A DNA stretch of 64,000 nucleotides, taken from the NCBI GenBank assembly GCA_022225965.2, contig JAKJXP020000005.1, positions 310,001 through 374,000 on the forward strand, in the 5' to 3' direction. Positions 1 through 12,688 of this stretch are shown here, piece after piece. The position numbers and the translations under genes were made by a program. This DNA comes from Diatrype stigma (lineage: Eukaryota > Ascomycota > Sordariomycetes > Xylariales > Diatrypaceae). Below the pieces are notes generated by a model, which was given only the letters and a program-made list of their open reading frames with translations, ran no database searches and was not told the origin of the DNA. Within the stretch, counting starts at the first letter, position 1. Each line of letters begins with the position of its first letter.

Positions 1-16
1 AATCCGGACCTCTGTA

Positions 17-1365
17 TCAAGTTTCGTCGGTCAGCTGTGGCTCGATTTCGGGTTGGGAATGAGTCTTTCTTACCTCGCGGCCAGTATTGGATGCTGTCTT
101 GGCCTTTGACCCTGCTGAAGAGCCTCGGAAGAAGCGTCCAAACATCTTGCGTAACGCCGGTAAAGATGCCGCAATAATGGCGAAACCCCCCTCCAGCTCC
201 GACCAAATGATGAGAGGGGCATGGTGGTCTAGGAACGAACAGATCAGTAGGAAAGAACACACGAAATCAAGGTCTTTGAGAGGATGCCTCACATAATTCA
301 TCATCGGGATAGATCCTGGTATCTATCCAGTGGTAGAAAACAAGGCGCATCATGGCGGCAAAACTGGCGACAACTCCAAGCCCTAAGACTCCTATAACCG
401 ATATCTTGACGCGTCTTGCCATCTGGAGGTCCCGAACGATGAAAAAGGGCGTAATGGCACAGGTCCAGTCCGTAACCACCTGGATTGAGGTCCCGAGATA
501 ACTGATGATCATAAAACCATTCTCGGAACATGTTCCCCTATGCATGCTTTAGCAAGGCCTCACACTAAGGGGCAAACGGTGGTGATACGTACAAGCTCTT
601 GTTCCAGTTGGCTGCAAAAGGTCTGCAATCTGTCAAGACGAATATCATCGACCCGGACGAGACAAGCCCCATACTATACCAGAAAGAATCAGTACAAGTT
701 TCTCGGAGCGAGCATAGCAAACATCTCAGAGTCTTAAACCGGGCTTCCGGAGCAGGGATATCATTGTATATGCGCTGGCAACCGCCGACAGAGAACTCCC
801 GCAAGATCCAGAGGGTTCTTACATGATCATATCGGCCCATATTATGTATTTGTACTGCTTCTTGACGCATATTCGAAGGATGGTTGCCGCTATGGCAACC
901 TTGGTGATCGTCGATGAGGCATAATACACCATCTCGTACAACAGGGCATATTCCCGCGCTCGGATCTTGAGCAACAAGTTGACATCGGCATCGCGGGCTC
1001 CAAGGCCGTACCTAGCAGCCATAATACCTAAGGCGCCAGCTGGGACGAAAGGGAGCTGTGTGGATTCGTGGAACGTCAGCATGCCAGTCTTAGCTAATGT
1101 GGGAATCTCTGTGGCCGGGTCGGGGTCGCCTTACATAGCCGATTACACACAGATAGTCTTCTATGCCCCATTTTTGCCCGTTGTCGAGGTAGTGCGTTCG
1201 AGCCCATATTCTTAAAGACAAAACGGTCGTAGTCAGGATGCTCATGACCCAAACCAGAGCGACTATCGTAGGACCCAACCCAGTGGGCTGGATCGGGGAC
1301 TGCGCGTAGGCGAGAGCGCCGAGTTCTTCGCCTGTCAAGGCCGAATAGTCTGGCTCTGATGCCAT
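17..1365 (-). CDS. SAT4/rhodopsin-domain integral membrane protein
   Basis: This looks like a fungal seven-helix membrane protein of the SAT4/'Rhodopsin' domain family, whose members are often annotated PTH11-like; their function is mostly unknown. The first exon runs about 1365-1135, starts MASEPDYSALTGEE, carries a hydrophobic helix and ends in a GTAAGG donor. Later exons, in shifting frames, carry family hallmarks: a helix with ITKVAIAATILRI (about 870-1060), the CRPFAANWN loop near 600, VTDWTCAITPFFIVRDLQMA (about 440-490), and a last helix with LIIWSELEGGF followed by a basic tail and a stop at 17-19. At least four introns are needed, and only the first donor is placed exactly. The stop lies just inside the window, so the gene appears complete. 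The family call is firm; the exon model is approximate. Confidence 0.72.
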
Positions 1366-3149
1366 GTTGCCTAAACTTGAATGAAGGTCGTCTGGTATTG
1401 CTGCGACGAACACAGCCTTCCAACATAAAACTGGCCGGATCAGTCAGGTTTTGAATGAAAGCAACGAGAGAGCATGATGGCGGCCATTGCGCCCTTGAGA
1501 TCGAAGGCCCGAATGACTGTATACGCCTTCTCACTCTTTCAATGTGACAGTGCCTCTACCATGCTTGGTCCAAACTGCCGGGGAACCCAGCCCTGTGCAT
1601 CTAGACGGCACCGTCGATGCGGGTGCCGAGAATACCAATCTTGTTCGTTATCCTTGTTAGCAGCTACTCAGGGGTCCAACCCTTCCGGCCTCTGGGCTTC
1701 TTGCTCCTGAAAACAAGGCTTAGTTAGGGGCCCACAGCTGGAAGGGCTCTTCCGGCCATCGTATGCAAAGTCCGTTTCGTAAGTAGATAATGTTATGCTT
1801 GACTCTAAGGGTTGTCGGCTTGCCTCATTTCAAATCATCCCAAGCCGGCCGACGTGCTGACGGAAAATAGATCGATAGTCTCTCTCCATAATACCGTTTC
1901 ATTATATCACAGAACTAGCACATTGTGATATCTACGGTACGAACGTCCCGTACTCTTTCATCGCTAGAGCAAGACCATTTTGACATTTAATATTAAGGCT
2001 CAGATTGTTTGGCCACCTAAGCAACGAATAGGAAGACCAGGCATCAAGCATGATTTTAGATGTTCAGATGTTGGCCAACACTTGCAAGGGTATGACTACG
2101 GACGGTAGTTACCGTGGGATTATACCTAGTGGTTCCGGACACTAGTGTTGCGATCCCGGTAAGGTAAGCGGGATAAGGTACCCCTGAGATTCTGAACCAC
2201 ACTTGCCGATAGCGTACTATATATACGAGCAGTACTGTATTTTCTCACAGTGCTTGACAGTGCGTTTCTAACTCATTAATAATCCCGTATACAAGCAAGT
2301 AAATTAGAAACTATTTACAAGATATCTCCAGAGCACACTGGGAGTATATTGCTAGTTTCCGAGGTGGAGCCCGAGGGGTATCCTATATGTCGTCGATGTT
2401 ATATCGTTATTTGGACCGTGCGGCACCGTTTGGTCTAGGTACTGCGAAGAAAACACTAGCAGTTGTAGAAAGGAATAGTTCGACTGATAGCGACAGAAAT
2501 GGCCTTGCTGTAGAAACCACTTGCAGTACTGTAAGTCACCAACAGCATATGCACATGCATGGGTGCGTAAGCCACGTAGTATCGCATGGGAGCCTCCGCT
2601 TGCCCGCATGTAACAAATACTCATGGACGAATTGTTAAATTGCCATGCGTACTACTGAGCAATAGAGTAGGCAGTTGGTAGAGACAGGCATTGTGAACCT
2701 TGCAGCATAGCCTGCCCTTGCAACGGAAACTGTACATTGTGAAGAATGGCCATAGGGATTCTCGCTATCACGATGGCAGGGTCAACGTCCTGGCTCCCGC
2801 CAAAGCTGGGACCTAGACTTCCAGCGACTGTCCAACAGGACAACAGGCGGTCCGGCTTCTCACACGCGGCTGAGAGGCATCTACCAGTGTACGGAGTAAG
2901 CTCTTGTACGCTCAATTTATACTTCGTACCCATGGTGAATCCCCTAGATCAGTTAAGTACCGCCTGCGTTGTCCCGCTCCCCCATATTCCATATCCCCTC
3001 TCTGATCAAGAGAAAATCTACCTCGGACACCAATTCGTGACACAACTTTCTATCTTCAACTTGAAAATCCTCTATTCATTGCACAACTTCCGTTGTTTCC
3101 AAACGAGAACACACCCAGGCAGAGAAAGGGGGGGAGATAGACATACAAG
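1366..3149. other. intergenic, no gene supported
   Basis: Only short overlapping open frames occur here (for example around 2350-2640 on both strands) and none resembles a known protein or has codon-like composition. The last 150 bases are the leader of the acyltransferase gene and include a purine-rich run just before its ATG. No tRNA, long repeat or transposon end was found by eye. Confidence 0.6.
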
Positions 3150-4774
3150 ATGAACTACTTCTTCGGCGGACCGCGGGCACCTGAGCCGGTGCCGACAGAC
3201 CAGGTCATTCCCGTACACTTCTTTGACGACCATCCCATATTTCGGAGGGTCGTCTTGTACAACATGCTGGCCTTCGACGAGGTGCTTGACGTCGACAGGC
3301 TTCGCACGAGTCTGGAGCAGTTGGTACAACGGCCGACCTGGCGGAAGTTGGGCGGGAGAGTGAGGAAGGATGTAAGTTCTTGGCCATAGCTCCAACGTCA
3401 TTTCGTCCCTTTTCGCAGTTGTACCTACAAATGATCGCCTTCGTTCCCGCGAACTACTTAGGGCTGGCCAGTTGGTGGGTTGGTGGGTGGAACCAAGTTG
3501 ACACGGACCAGGGCCGGGGAAGACTGGCGTACCATGTCCCCGCAGAGTTCACCAAGGACCGACCCGCGATCGGTTTCACCCATATACGACATGACATGGC
3601 CAAAGCGGACCACCCGCTGGCATCCCGTCTGCCGCGGCCGAGCGGAGTACCCGCCGTAGTTGGGGATCCAGACAACTTCGTCGACCTGACTCGCGGGCCG
3701 GGCTGTCCGTCGACCGGCGACGACTACTTCTACTCGGACCGGCCCGTGCTCGGTCTGCACGTGGTCTCGTTCGCCGACGCGACCCTGGTGACCCTGCACT
3801 GGCTGCACATCGCGTGCGACGCGCTCGGCTTCAAGGCCCTCGCGGAGAGCTGGTCCCTGATGATCCAGGGCCGCGCGGACGAGGTCCTGCCGCTGCACGG
3901 GTACGACTCCGACCCGCTGCTGGAGCTGGGCAAGAACCCGGCGCAGAAGCACCTGCTGGCGGACAAGCGTCTGACGACGGCCGGCACGCTCCAGTTCGGC
4001 CTGCGGAACGCGCCGGACTTCACCGTCCGCGCCAAGGAGAACCGCATGGTGTACATCCCCGCGCCGTTCGTGGCGAAGCTGCGGGCCGACACGCTGCGGG
4101 AGCTCGAGGCCGAGGCCGAGGCGAGCGGTAGTGGCGAGAAGCCCTTCGTGACCGAGGGCGACGTCCTCGTCGCGTGGTGGACGCGCCTCTCGGCCTCGCA
4201 CATCCCGCCGGACTCGGACCGGACCGTGACGGTGCAGAACGCCTACTCGGTGCGCAAGGTGCTGCAGAGGGACATGCTGCCGCCGGACGGGCTGTACGTG
4301 TCAAACTGCATCGCCTTCATCAACTTGGTGCTGCCGGCGCGCGACGTGCTGCGGAAGCCGCTGAGCTGGCTGGCGGGGCAGATGCGCGCCGCCATCAAGG
4401 AGCAGGGCACCCGCGAGCAGGTCGAAGCCTACCAGGGCATGGTCCGCGAGGGCATGTACCCGCTGCCGGTCTTCCTCGGCGACGGCACCATGCACCACGT
4501 CAGCTACTCGAACTGGACCCAGGCCAACCTGTTCCAGGTGGACTTCGCCGCCGCTGCTATCACGCCGCGCGATGCCCCCTGCTACCCTTCGTACGTCCAG
4601 CACTCGCAGCTGGGCATGCAGTTCCCCGAGGGCTTCCTCATCATGGGCAAGGACATGGATGGGAACTACTGGATGTGCGGGTACCGGGTCAAGGGCAACT
4701 GGGCTAAGATTGAGAAGGAGTTGGAAAAGTTGGCGGATGAGCTTCGGCAAGAGCCACAGCAGCAGCAGTCTTAG
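3150..4774 (+). CDS. BAHD-like acyltransferase (transferase family)
   Basis: Two exons, 3150-3371 and 3512-4774, join in phase 0 to give 494 aa. The join puts [11 protein letters not shown] directly before [13 protein letters not shown], the usual order in fungal members of the transferase family (trichothecene acetyltransferase-like). The catalytic HxxxD motif is intact as [13 protein letters not shown], with His near residue 173 and Asp near 177, so acyl transfer from a CoA thioester to an alcohol or amine is the likely chemistry. The second family motif, DFGWG, is seen only as the degenerate [12 protein letters not shown], which is common in fungal relatives. No signal peptide is visible, so it should be cytosolic. 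The 140-bp intron ends at a CAG inside a longer open frame, so an unspliced reading would be misleading. Neighbours do not suggest a metabolite cluster, and the substrate is unknown. Confidence 0.78.
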
Positions 4775-5391
4775 CGGACCTGGTTTTGTTTTATTATGTT
4801 TTATATAATAATGCGTGGCACACCCGGTTGATGAACGCTCAAGATTCGGTACCTCCGCTTTCGGAGAGTCGATCGTCTTTGGACGGGCTAGGACGACACA
4901 CTAGAAGTTCTCCTAATCGTAATTAGAAACACCGGGCACATTCTGGCCCTTTTCTTTGTTGCTATATTACGTTCCTTGTGATTTGGCTTGTTCTCTTCTG
5001 TTTACTTCTCCGTTGGCTATACCTACTTATGTGCCCTTGTACTTCTCCCCTGACCCTCATTGTGGGCGACCTTTTACTGCTGCATGTCGCGCAGGCAATG
5101 AGTTGTGCTGCAAACCCAAATGTTCCTATCCTAAGATTTCCTTCCATGGATTACCTACGGAACTGTTGGCGTTTGTGTGCATGAGATAGGAGATAGGTGA
5201 CTAAGATATCTACGCGTTTGAATGCTAGAGAAGAAGAGCGTTTGTCAGACAGAATACATAAACAAGTAGGTGAGCTTCACGTAGAAACCCCATTCTAATC
5301 CGTGGCATCTCAGTCACTCTGCAATTTGGAAGATTTCCACGTAACTCCTCACAAGATACACCATATTGTTGCTGTCCCCGTAACCGAAGAT
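4775..5391. other. intergenic spacer and MYND gene leader
   Basis: Nothing gene-like is visible. It holds the 3' flank of the acyltransferase gene, with an AT-rich stretch near 4790-4812, and the probable promoter and leader of the MYND gene. An in-frame open stretch upstream of 5392 begins only with GTG and is not used as the start. Confidence 0.55.
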
Positions 5392-6261
5392 ATGTCGAGT
5401 GTCCCTCCCGGCAACGAGCAACCTCCAGCTTGCTGCGCCAAGTGCAAAAAGACCAGCGTGAAGCTGACGCCTTGCGAACGCTGCGATGTCTTGTACTGCT
5501 CCCGAAGCTGCGAAGTCGCGCACTGGAAGAAGCACAAGAAGACATGCGCCCGCAACCGCGACGGGAAGCGCCCATCTACTACAGCCCCAGCTCCTCTCGC
5601 TTCCACTCCCACCTCACCCCCTGACCCTGCCCCTACCCCCGCACCGGAGCCCGAGCGAGTGACCTCAGCCAGCTCGTCCGGACCAGGCCGCAGACCGTCC
5701 GCCCCGCGCGCTCTCGAAGAACCCAACACCATGCCCTTCACGCGCCTCGACCGGGGGACCTACCTACACGACCGCCCGGAGGGGGACACGTACCGGCTCC
5801 TCCTGGACGCGTACCGGCTGCGGCTCCAGGACGCCCACATGTACGAAGGGGTGGTGCTCGATCCCGACTCCTCGATCTACGCGTCGGCGCAGAACGACCC
5901 GCTGCCGGGTTTCCGGCGGTTCCTGGCCCGGGCTCGCGCGCGGCCCGGGATCCTCCCGCCCTGGTGGAGCGCGGAGAAGGAGGGGGCGTGCGAGCGGCTC
6001 GGGATGATGCGCGCGCGCGAAGGCGACAGCGACAGCGCCGGCGCCGGCGCCGGCCACTGGGCCTCGCTGCGGCGACGGGTCCAGAAGGCCGAGATCGCGG
6101 CCCACTACGGCGACCCCCAGTTTCCCATGCAGCTGCGCATGCTCGGGGAGGCTATCTATGGGAGAGGAGTCGCCGGTTCGGACGGCACCAGGATGAGGCA
6201 GATGATGGTTGGGCAGGAGGCGGGTAGGGGGTACGTGGCTGTTGTTGACCTCAGCGGCTGA
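5392..6261 (+). CDS. MYND-type zinc finger protein, 289 aa
   Basis: A single-exon protein with a complete N-terminal MYND zinc finger: zinc ligands are C15, C18, C28, C31, C36, C40, H48 and C52 (core CAKCKKTSVKLTPCERC, then LYCSRSCEVAHWKKHKKTC). A Pro/Ala/Thr/Ser-rich linker (about 60-110) leads to a conserved fungal C-terminal region with FTRLDRGTYLHDRPEGDTYR, LPGFRRFLARA, LPPWWS and QFPMQLRMLGEAIYGRG. MYND fingers usually bind proline-rich partners in transcription or chromatin factors; no SET domain is present, so no methyltransferase activity is implied. ATG 5392 is chosen because the open frame upstream has only a GTG. It resembles uncharacterised fungal MYND proteins of similar length; the exact role is unknown. 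Confidence 0.8.
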   Translation: MSSVPPGNEQPPACCAKCKKTSVKLTPCERCDVLYCSRSCEVAHWKKHKKTCARNRDGKRPSTTAPAPLASTPTSPPDPAPTPAPEPERVTSASSSGPGRRPSAPRALEEPNTMPFTRLDRGTYLHDRPEGDTYRLLLDAYRLRLQDAHMYEGVVLDPDSSIYASAQNDPLPGFRRFLARARARPGILPPWWSAEKEGACERLGMMRAREGDSDSAGAGAGHWASLRRRVQKAEIAAHYGDPQFPMQLRMLGEAIYGRGVAGSDGTRMRQMMVGQEAGRGYVAVVDLSG

Positions 6262-7782
6262 TTTCGTGCGGACCTGGTGCTAGCCTTCATGTCGGGTTGT
6301 GGTTCCCTAGGAGGTTGGGGGTGGAGAGGGGGGAGGAGGTTGGAGGATAGGGGTAGAAGGAAACACGAACTAGTTGGCTAGGGTGGCCAGGGCAGCTATG
6401 GAGATATGGGGTTGAGATGTGGGGAAAGGGGGAACTGACATAACTATGACTTATCAGTCCGGATAGGAGGAAACGGGGGATTTTGAGCCTTCTACCACTA
6501 CTCCAGAGAGTTGAGGATTCTTTTCGAAAGGCTACCCTATCCGCCCCGCCCTGGTTTCGTCATCTTCAGGTTCACATGCTGGAATGGTCAGGGAGGGTTC
6601 CTTCGCAGATTCGATAGTTTTCATGAGTGATGATGAATACACGCTATAGCTTGTAAACTGCCTATTCATTGCTCTATTGTGAAAACATGATACTCCTAAA
6701 GAAAATTCGAATGCCGACAGTTCTGTAAATATATTTGAAGGTCTGCAATGCTCCGTAATTCGAATGTAAGAGGCCCTGGGAAAGGCAGCGGTATTTAGAG
6801 ATACCTAAAGCCCCCTTTCTACGTGATACAACGGTGATCCCCTATACCAATCAACTTGAACAGAATTTATGAAGTTTCATATAATAAGCTCCAACCATCG
6901 GACAGTTCGATGAACTCCATCATAGGGACGCCAAATAAGGTTCCCTAAGATCCATCTGGAGTCGTATGCACAACACATAATATCACTGTACATGAGCACA
7001 ATGTTAGGTAGCTATGGATTAGTTAATTGATTCATTTCAACAGTTTACTCATGCATTCATACATTACGTAGACAGTCATACGCGATACGTACATACCCAG
7101 CCCATGCCATGCATCATCTGTCATGCCATGCTATGCTATGCCATGCTATGCCTTGTTCCAGTCCTACCCTGCCCTGCCATGTCCCGCCTTGCTTGCCCTT
7201 GCCCGATCTTGCCCTGTCTTGCCTCATGCCATCCCCGCCTAGTCTTTCCAGAGGGCAGCAGGCAAGACAGGACGGATAAAACATGAACGGAAAAAAGCCA
7301 ACTAACCATCATCGTCTGTCAGCCTATATGTCTGTCTAAAAACAGAAGAAAAGAAAATCAACCCCCCCATAGAGAAGAGCTACTAACAATGATGATGATG
7401 GTGACAATTATTAATGCCTACAACCTTTCTCGACCAAGCGATGCATGCAGTAGCCAATCCAGTGGGTGCTGGCAAACAAAGACAACACCGCCGCCACTCC
7501 CCATGGATGTGTGACGAGCCTCCTGCTTACACGTCGAAACAGAAGCCCAAACAGCCGTAACGCCAGCCTTCCTAAGTCTGATGAGAACGCCCTCTTGCCA
7601 TCCTAACGCATGGTGGTAGCCTTCCACTGCGGCCACTGTTTCATCTGTGGTTTAAGGTGTTGCTGCTTTTTCTGCTGCTGTTGTTGCTCCGGCTCCCGTT
7701 TCTTCTGCTGCTGCTGCTGCTGTGGTGCTGGTGGTGGTTGTTGCTTATGATGTTTAGCGACAGCGCTAGCGGCTTCGACCTT
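6262..7782. other. convergent intergenic region with simple repeats
   Basis: This is the shared 3' side of the MYND gene (plus) and the RhoGEF gene (minus). No coding signal is seen. Around 7101-7230 lies a degenerate short tandem array of CCATGCTATG/CCATGC/CCCTGCC-like units. Around 7650-7740 there is a TGC/TGT-rich stretch just beyond the RhoGEF stop, probably its 3' UTR. Confidence 0.55.
7101..7230. repeat. degenerate CATGC/CCTGCC tandem repeat
   Basis: Repeated CCATGC, TATGCC and CCCTGCC words follow one another with many substitutions. It looks like an old expanded short tandem repeat; it is not in a gene. Confidence 0.5.
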
Positions 7783-10700
7783 CTAGGTCTCGCCGCCACC
7801 GGCTGTCGCCTCAGCTTCTGTATCAGCACCAGCACCGGGCCCGGCGGGCGTCGCTGCAGCAGGCGTCGCCGCGGCTGTGCCTGCCATGGTACCCGGCGGG
7901 GTTGCTATACCCGTCCAGTTGCCGCTCCCAGCCGGGCTCCCGCCCGCGCTTCCGCCCGCGCCCCGGATCAGTGCCCGGAGGCTGATCATCTCGCGGCGGA
8001 GGCGGGCGTTTTCCTTCTTGACGCGGGCCGTCTCCTCGCTAGATTCGCGGACGCGCGTCATGAGGTCCTCCTTGTCCTCGCGTCCTTTGCCCTTGAGGGC
8101 CTTGACGATCTTGCCGAGCTCGCCGTTGAACCTCTCGTACAGAAGCTCGTTCTCAGCTGTACTCTCCTTGTACAGCTGGTCAATGGCCCGAACCTTGGCC
8201 TCGGTGGCCTTGAAGGTCGCGTCCATGTCGCGGCGTAGCAGCTCCTGCCGCTCTGTGAGATGCGCAACTAGAGGCGGCAATCGCTCTTCCAGCGCCATCA
8301 CGCTGAGCGACAGCTTCCGGATATCTACTGTCGGGCTGCGGGGTAAAGTAGAGTTCACCTTAGCCATGTCTGCTGTGATCTTCGAGAGCTCTGATTGTAG
8401 GGTCGCATCCACATCCTCAATGGCCTTCTTCTCGACCTGGAGACGCTCCCGGAGCTTTTGTGGTGACTGCAAACGTAGCTTACTTGGGGATTTGTTAGGA
8501 GTTGCTGAACCTAGCCGGAACGGAGACTCAAGCCCCTCAGCGCCGGTACTACGACTAGACCTCAGAGTGGGAATATGAGAGGATGAAAGCGTCTTGGAAT
8601 GGCCTCTACGCTGGTTGGCGTTCGCATCCGTTAGAATCACTGCTTTGAAAGGGTCCTCAGTATTGTCCTTTATGCGCGGAGATCGGACGCTACCCGAGTT
8701 GGGGCTAAGTGGAATCCTGGACGGCGATGGAATACGAGGGCCAGAATTGAACTTTTGTGAGGTTTCCCTCATGCGCGCAAGCGGCTGAAGTTGCGGCGCT
8801 GGCTGAAGCCCGGGCGCTAGCTGGAAATTTGGTGGGCCGTCATCTTCATCTTCATCATCGTCGTCATCGTCGTCGTCGTCGTCGTCGTCTAGAGTGGTTG
8901 CTTCTAGCAAGTTCTTGAGATCCGAAAGGGAGCTGCGACGTTTCTTCCGCAATGACGGAGGGGCTGATTCTTCGCCCTCGGGTTCCCCAATGGTTTCAAG
9001 TCTGTGAGAACTATTTGGGCGAGAACTAGTCGGGCGAGAACTATTCGGACGAGAACTCGTTGGGCGCGATCCCGTTTCCTCAAAGGCTCCAGCGATGGGC
9101 GGCCTGTCGCGAGAACCAGGGCGTCTAAATTTACTAACGCCCGCATCAATCGACTTTGATCGACCCATCGAAGGCTCACCGAACACGGGATGTCTGCCCT
9201 GCTTGCCTAAGGTTTTCCACACCGACGACCGGGTATCGTTGTCAATTGTTTTGCCATTCTGGCGCAACAGCGTATCAAACCCGAGTTTCCGTCGCAAAGA
9301 AGAGGTGTTGGAGGTCAATGACCCGGTGTGCGACTTTCCACTACGAATAGTCGAATTCATGGACTCAAAGGCGGAGCTCGCGTGGCCAACACTAGTGCTA
9401 AAGCTGCTCCCCCCGTCGTCGAATATACGATCACAGTCGTCAACAAGCTTGTCTAGCAAGTTGATATAGCTATGAGCGGAACCATCGTCCACGAGAAGTT
9501 CGGCAAATGCAGCCGTGAGGGCTCCTCTATCACCATCATTGCCGCAGCCGTCAAGCAAGTCGGCCAGCAGTTTGATAAGTGCAGTAAAAGCCCTCCGATT
9601 CTGTGGGGCCATATCTGCAAATAGAAAGTTGACGAAGTCCGCAAAATCACCGGGCACTCGCTTAGCCGCTCGCTCTTGCAGCGCGTCGAGGGCCTTCATA
9701 GTCATGATGGGGCCCATCTGTTCGCGCCAAGCGATGCGGATGAATTTCTCAAAGGCTACGAAGACCACATCGGCGCTCAACTCGTAAGCGCTTTCTATCT
9801 CGAAGGGGTTTTCGATGAGCCTGTTGTAGAGATCGTTGACCGAGAGCTCATCGGCAGTAGATCTGTTGAGCAGTACTCGACCAATGATGTTTCCCTTTCG
9901 CGCTTGGAGACTAGCCACATAGCCCGTGAAGGTTTGTTCGAGTCGGACCAGTGGATTTTCGGGGCGTTCGTCTTCCACCCCCATTCGAATCCCATCCCGG
10001 CTTTTTGTCGAGTTGCTATATACTGAGTTCGTCTCTCGCATCGAATTTGCCTCCCGCATGCTAGCATTGTCACGCATGCTGTCGCGCATGCCGTTATTAC
10101 GGCTAAGATATGGAGCCACGGCATTCGGGTCATCGGACGGAGTACGGTTATGTTTCGTAAGCGTGGAAAGGTCTGTGGAGCTACCGCCGCTAAGGAAGTT
10201 CGAGAGGTACTTGACTGGCGAAGTCGCTAGGAACGATCTCGTCTTTTCCGCTCTGTTGGAGAGACTGAAGGTTCGAAGGACCTTGGTATGGAACGAGATT
10301 ACTGCTGTGGTGATGAGCGGATTCGAGACGTCGTACTGGGTACTGAGCAGTTGAATGACTATGAGGCGTGGTTAGCTGGGCCGCAACATCATGGAACGCA
10401 TTTTGACACTTACTCCTCCTGGCAAGCGTTGGTAGAAAATCCTCCAAAGCTATCTCATCCGTCGTCTTTTTCCCATGTAGCCCGATGGTGATGACCACCA
10501 CTTTGCTCATGTCTACGGATGTTTTCACGTCGGAGCATATCTCGACACCATAATGGCCCACCGGAGCCCCTTTAGTGCCCTTCTCATGATCAACCACAAT
10601 TCGGATGGGCGCTGGCTCTCTGCGACCGTCGATAAGCTGGTCAAGCCCCTCTTGGTATACGGCGGCGTATAGACCTAGCCCTGAATCGGGCATCCGCACA

Positions 10701-12688
10701 GACCGGAGTGTCCAACAGGGATCTTCGCGTTCGGCCTCGGAATATCTTCCTTCTACCCGGGCCTTGACCACGTCCTCACTCCATTTCGCAGCCCTTCCCT
10801 CATACGATTCCTGCAGCAAGAAGTAGCGAGAAGTGACGGCTGTGCCCGTGACGAACGGCCCGGCGTGGGCGCCTTTCATTTCCTTCGCAGACGTCATCCA
10901 AATGGCACGGCCATCGGAAGATTCCGTGAAGCGAGTATCGGCAAGGTCGTGCCAACCCGCGAAGCCTAGCTCGTAGGACCCCGGACCCCCAGCGGCATTC
11001 GTCATAGATGCTAACAAACCCGCCGGTGAGGGCTTATCTAGCTCCCGAAGTAGGTCGCGCGATGTAATGTGGGATCCATACACCTTCTTGACGATAATGA
11101 TGCAATCTGAAAAGAGTAGGAAAATGCCTGCGGATTCATTCGTTTCTCCTTCGATTGTCTCGCCGAGTTGATAGGGAGGTTGAACTTCGCAAAAATCTGC
11201 CGCAACTATCAACCGACCTTGTGGGTGGAGATCCGCAGGCCAACTCTCTATCATGTTTCGTAGACGCGAGCTGACATGAGGCTTATCAGATAGAGGATCA
11301 TCCATGGAGCAAATGTTAGCGATGATATCGCGAGCTTTGAGCATGGGCTGGAGAGCTGGGTGTGTTATAGGTAGACAACCGACGATCTGGTCTATGACTA
11401 AGCTGTAACGCGGTAATCTCTGCACTGGCTCGATGACAATCGAGCGGAGATGTTGCTCTCCAGTAGCAACCACTCGCTGGGAAAAGCTCGACTGCTGACC
11501 TATGAACGAGGTAATCAGCTGGGGGAAGTTCTGACTAGCGCGTATATAGTCCTGGTAACAGTCGGTAAACTTAGGAAACCACTCCAGCATGACCTTAGCC
11601 ATGGCTACGGCCCCGCTCGCATCCTTGGTCCTGCCAGATGTGCCTCCCGAGACCCCTATCCTCGACGAAGCCGTACCAGCATCCATATCCCGTGAGGCCG
11701 ACTCATCGGTTCCGTCCATCACTTTCCGCAGTTGTTCCATGAAGGCGGAATTCACCTCAAAGATCTGCTCAGACGACCGCGGGAACAGTTTCTCCACCTC
11801 CTCTTCGGATGGGCTGAAACTATCGGGCTTTTTCTCCTTGGCCTTCTGTCTATATTCTGGGGCGATGTTCTTCACCAGTTCGTCCAGCTTGAGCACGTAA
11901 CGCTCCTCTGTGTCCACCAATTCTGCCATCTTGTGCCGCAATTCCAGCTTCTGTTCTTTAGAGAAAGATTTGGTCCGATTCAAGGCGCTCGGCTTCGAAG
12001 GAGCTCGTCGTAGCTTCGATGTGGGCAGGAACATCGGCTCGCCAAACAGCTTGATCAGAGGAGTGTATGCGCCATACTGTCGCAAGGTTGGATCCATGAT
12101 ATCGTCCTCATCTTCTAGGAAGTCTTCGTAGTCGGCAGGCTGCAACGGCACAACGGAGTTGGGAGGCAGAACCAGGTCGAGGTCCACATTGCTGATATGT
12201 TGGGTCTGCAAAGCAGTATGGATCTTTTGGATGACGTCGACAGTATTTTCCGACCTGACCATCGACTTCGCGACATCCGCCGCATGCTGCTCGGAAAAGA
12301 GACTGGGTAGCGAGCCTGGTCGACGGCCGCGGGTGGTCGGATACTGCTGTTTTATGACGGTCCTCGCAGCATCAGGAAGTTCGGAGAAATATTTAAAAAG
12401 CCCAAAAGCCAATGCCCGGTATATCTCATCGCCCTGAAACTCGCGGGGCAGGTAGTGGACGACATTATAGAAGGGCGAATTAGGGGATATGGTGAGACGC
12501 GGGAAAGACTGAAATCCGGTAGGGGTGTATATGTGCACTTGAACTCGCGAGCTGTTGAAGGTGTAGTTGGCCGTGGTCGAAGGTCCGTGGAAAATCAGCA
12601 CGGGAAGATGGCCCACGAGGGGGTCGGTGGCTTGATAAAGAGTGACATGGTCTGGCGACAAGGCCAGCTCCTCGGTGACGCGAACCAT
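7783..12688 (-). CDS. Rho guanine nucleotide exchange factor (DH domain), 1616 aa
   Basis: Two exons, 12688-10414 and 10358-7783, joined across a 55-bp intron (phase 1), restore LARR followed by IQLLSTQYDVSNPL and give 1616 aa. A DH (RhoGEF) domain spans about residues 248-465: KMAELVDTEERYVLKLDELV at its start and IEPVQRLPRYSLVIDQIVG in the conserved third helix. It should load GTP onto a Rho-family GTPase at the cortex to control polarity or cytokinesis. A PH-like region probably follows. Downstream are VISFHTKVLRTFSLSNRAEK, a conserved helical block (NPLVRLEQTFTGYVASLQAR), a RPTSS/RPNSS repeat, an Asp run of about twelve residues, and a coiled coil near the C terminus (KAIEDVDATLQSELSKITAD onward). 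Without the intron the gene looks like two separate ORFs, the second starting only at GTG; they are one gene. Which Rho it acts on cannot be told. Confidence 0.86.

Noticed and set aside
2352..2638. Overlapping open frames on both strands
   Set aside because: No motif, no family resemblance and mutual overlap; likely chance.
3458..4201. 247-codon minus-strand frame in the acyltransferase gene
   Set aside because: It overlaps the conserved BAHD exon, has Arg/Val-rich shadow composition, and no motif.
5302..5391. Upstream extension of the MYND protein frame
   Set aside because: The longer reading begins with GTG; the first ATG in frame is 5392 and places the zinc finger at the usual distance from the N terminus.
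10120..10358. Two separate genes for the RhoGEF region
   Set aside because: The downstream reading starts only with GTG. A 55-bp GT-AG intron at 10359-10413 joins both parts in frame with family-like sequence across the join.
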